DNA of 64,000 nt from Phoronis australis (Eukaryota; Phoronida; Phoronidae): positions 126,001 to 190,000 of the forward strand of contig NMRA01000035.1 in assembly GCA_002633005.1 (NCBI GenBank), read 5' to 3'. Below are positions 61,601-64,000 of the stretch, in pieces; position 1 is the stretch's first letter, and each line of letters opens with the position of its first letter. The notes under the pieces are model-generated. The model saw only the letters and a program-made list of their open reading frames with translations, ran no database searches and had not been told where the DNA came from. The position numbers were made by a program, and so were the translations under genes.

Positions 61601-62500
61601 CGTTAGTGAAGTCAACGGTGTTTTTGATGGTGAATCCAGGCATATATACGGCAAAATTTTTGCTTGGTTGAGTGTCGTTAAATCTTAACATTGCGAACTC
61701 TTGGCACGTGCCATAAAAATGTCACTCCACTTCGCTCCACATCTCGGATAAAACGGCACGGAATGGTCTCGACTCGCGAATAGACCATAACTCTACTGAG
61801 CTGTAGAATCTCAGCCTGGAACCTCGGCCCGCCGAAAAACTGTTTAGCGTTGATTAGTTATTTCCTTTTTCTCTGCGCACCTTTCAGAACATGAAGCTTG
61901 TTATACCAAAAAGTGTCATTTAAGTTCTGTACTAATTCAAAATAGAAAGGTTTGCCTGTCGACCGGCGAGTCGCTAAAACTATGACATGGATTGGTTTTA
62001 CTACGGGATACACAAAGGCAGGCTAAGGCCCTATCCACCGTGACAAGGTTGCGTTTCCGTTTTGATAACGCAACAGAAGTTTCCGTTCACACCTAGTCCA
62101 GATCCAGCATTCAGTATAACAAGTGCTTCGGTAGGCGCTTACCCAGGATTATGGGCCGGGATGGGGTTCTGAGCCACTGCAGAGGCAGGCCACGATATCT
62201 ATCCGGCCTCCGGCCATTACAGCAACACAAAAGAGGCCGAGCGGGGAGTATCGAACACACTGTACTGGCCTGTCTTACTATTTTGCTGTTCTGTTTTAAG
62301 TTCACAAAGTGAAGTGAATCAGTTCTAGAATCATCAAATCACGACGAATGTTTGAACCACATTGTGCTGCCGAGCCCAATCTGTCCGAAAATACGTGGCT
62401 GCAAATTGCCATCAGAAGAAATCTGAGAACGAAAATGTAGGGCGCTACATTCCCTTTTCAACGTGGTCAGGGGCAGTTTTTCAGTATTTTTATGAAGACC
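58621..62500. other. Upstream DNA without a recognised gene
   Basis: AT-rich with GC-richer islands near 58.8-58.95, 59.2 and 61.7-62.25 kb. Open frames here are short and unlike any family I know (the longest, about 94 codons near 60717-61001, is tyrosine/phenylalanine-rich and probably chance). The neighbouring gene, if any, is outside the window. Confidence 0.6.
58845..58915. repeat. Hairpin-forming segment with a 20-bp perfect palindrome around CACGTG
   Basis: TAGCCAGCACGTGCTGGCTA at 58877-58896 is a perfect palindrome with an E-box core. It is enclosed by outer inverted words CGCTGGTT (58845-58852) and AACCAGCG (58908-58915). A second small inverted pair GTTAAC-GAT-GTTAAC lies at 58801-58815. 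It may be a small foldback element or a bHLH-type binding site about 470 bp upstream of the start codon. Confidence 0.7.
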
Positions 62501-62513
62501 ATTCCAGATGATA

Positions 62514-63550
62514 TTGAAGTGAACTGATTTACAGATTTCAGTGATGAAACTTGACACAGTGGTATGTGACGACGAAACTTGACACAGTGGTATATGACGC
62601 CTGCGCTAGTCGATATCTTGCAGGCTCAACCACTGCAGCACCCCCTAGTGGCCACGAATTGATTTTCAGCTAGACTGAGATTCGGCTCGGCAGCATCAGC
62701 TTGGTGGTCGATTTTGGAGATGATTTCAGCTTCCAGTTTTGAGCAGAGCTGTGCTGTCGGTACTTTTAGTAGAAGAGCTTTTACATATGATATCTAGAGA
62801 ATCGAATGGCAGATTCAATTTAACTTCATGCATAGGTATGTGCTGGCAACTTGCCCGGCACCAGTCAATTTTTGTGAGTTGTGCTACACTCTCAAGTGGA
62901 CATTTTGGCGGCCTATATGGAGTTTTGAGTATTCTGTGGGAAGAACACTTTTTACTTTCGGGATGATAGTTAGACTGAGAACTGATTGATGGATTTGAAT
63001 GAAACTTGACACAGAGGCAACATCCTCTAGTAGCCATTTGCCTTTTTGTGTGTGCTCAATATCTTAAACACCATGACTCAAGTGTAGCACTGGTTCAAAC
63101 CGACCCAAAACTTGACTGGTGCGGGCCAATTGCCAACACATACGTGAAGTTTCATTGAAATCTGTCAATCAGTTCTCTTGACATCATACCTAAAAGCTCT
63201 TCCCCTAAAAGCACCGACATAGCCCCTTGTTGAGACCAAAATATCCACTATGGGATGCTGTAATGATCGAATCCACTAGAAAATCGACTAGTGCCAATGC
63301 AATGCATTTTCGTCGCATGCCTGTCAAGTTTCATTGACATCCATCCATCCATTGGTTTACTAGATATCACCAGGAAATGCTCTTCCCACAGAAATACTTA
63401 AAAGCCCCACTCCCTGACCCTGGGAGAGTGGCAAAATGAAAAGTGGCACGCACCGCCCCAATGATGCCTTGCACCACTGTGCCAGGAGTTTTTGAGATAT
63501 TGAGCGGATGACCGGACGCTCGGAGAGAATGACAAGAATATGCCACCACA
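62514..63550. repeat. Composite repeat with inverted arms and direct duplications
   Basis: A block B (GAAGTTTCATTGAAATCTG, then CATACCTAAAAGCTCTTCCC, AAAAGCACCGACATAG) occurs at 63081-63222, again diverged at about 63310-63405, and in inverted form at 62745-62888. A second word group (GAAACTTGACACAG plus CCTCTAGTAGCC or CCCCTAGTGGCC) occurs near 62545-62655 and 62990-63040. A 28-bp unit is tandemly duplicated at 62543-62570 and 62571-62598. Such mosaics are typical of old non-autonomous DNA elements; no transposase frame is visible. Confidence 0.7.
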
Positions 63551-64000
63551 TATACACAAATGTGGGCTCATAAAAAGAAAAAGTCAATTGGAACATACTT
63601 TAATGCTATATTTCAGAAGACTCAGTAAGCAATTTACAAAGAACTTCACAAAATCAAAAATGAAACCCTTAAAAGTCGTATGGTACAATGTTAACTTCAA
63701 ATACAATTCTCAGACCTCTCACAACAACAGAATATTTTAATTTTTAATTTTTGGACAATTGTAGTGACCTTAAGCACTTGAAAGGTGCATGAAGACTATC
63801 CACTTGGTAGGCACATGATCTAATCAGTTTCGACTCACATACACCCAACTTCGAGAAAGGGCCACTCAGACAAATTCAGATGTTAAAATTAACTACAAAT
63901 AAATGCTAATTTCATGAGACAAAAATCACCTTGCTACAAAACACAAGAGTGAGACACCACCGGCGACACCTGAGGTTAACACATTAAACTATTACTGATG
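63551..64000. other. No recognised feature
   Basis: AT-rich sequence to the right edge. I see no exon, RNA gene or repeat that can be supported. Confidence 0.6.

Overview
This window is AT-rich, intron-dominated genomic DNA from an animal. Most of it (about position 1 to 58,404) is the 5' part of one minus-strand gene, a canonical ankyrin of the ANK1/ANK2/ANK3 / unc-44 type, which links membrane proteins to the spectrin skeleton. Five coding exons can be read directly, in gene order: 58404-58339, 11135-11034, 2796-2599, 1570-1472 and 387-202. Joined, they give 217 codons: a short gene-specific N-terminus, the conserved ankyrin cap ([15 protein letters not shown]) and about the first six of the usual 24 ankyrin repeats. 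Every junction is phase 0 with GT-AG borders. The gene runs off the left edge in an intron. No bacterial, organellar or viral gene is visible.

Layout, left to right: 1-2.8 kb holds exons 5, 4 and 3 with roughly 1-kb introns. Intron 2 (2.8-11.0 kb) contains a perfect 43-bp palindrome, one copy of a young tailed retroelement, and a poly-G run next to an 88-N gap. Exon 2 is near 11.1 kb. Intron 1 (11.1-58.3 kb, about 47 kb) is full of small interspersed repeats, hairpins and tandem arrays. It also contains three short ATG-to-donor open segments (38.9, 36.9 and 41.7 kb) that would splice in frame onto exon 2, so they are candidate alternative first exons. Exon 1 at 58.3-58.4 kb lies in a CpG-dense patch that is probably the promoter side of the longest transcript. 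From 58.6 to 64 kb is upstream DNA with no convincing gene. It contains a palindrome with a CACGTG core and a composite repeat with long inverted arms (62.5-63.5 kb).

Organism: long introns, tRNA-derived SINEs and CR1/L2-like 3' tails fit a medium-to-large invertebrate genome. The ankyrin resembles vertebrate ANK2 at its cap (compare [18 protein letters not shown], from memory), which is compatible with an invertebrate deuterostome or a lophotrochozoan. I cannot name the species.

Almost all long reading frames in the window are chance frames in introns or repeats and are not listed. The most interesting hypothesis is that the huge first intron carries several alternative promoters and first exons for ankyrin, which a phase-0 exon 2 would allow.
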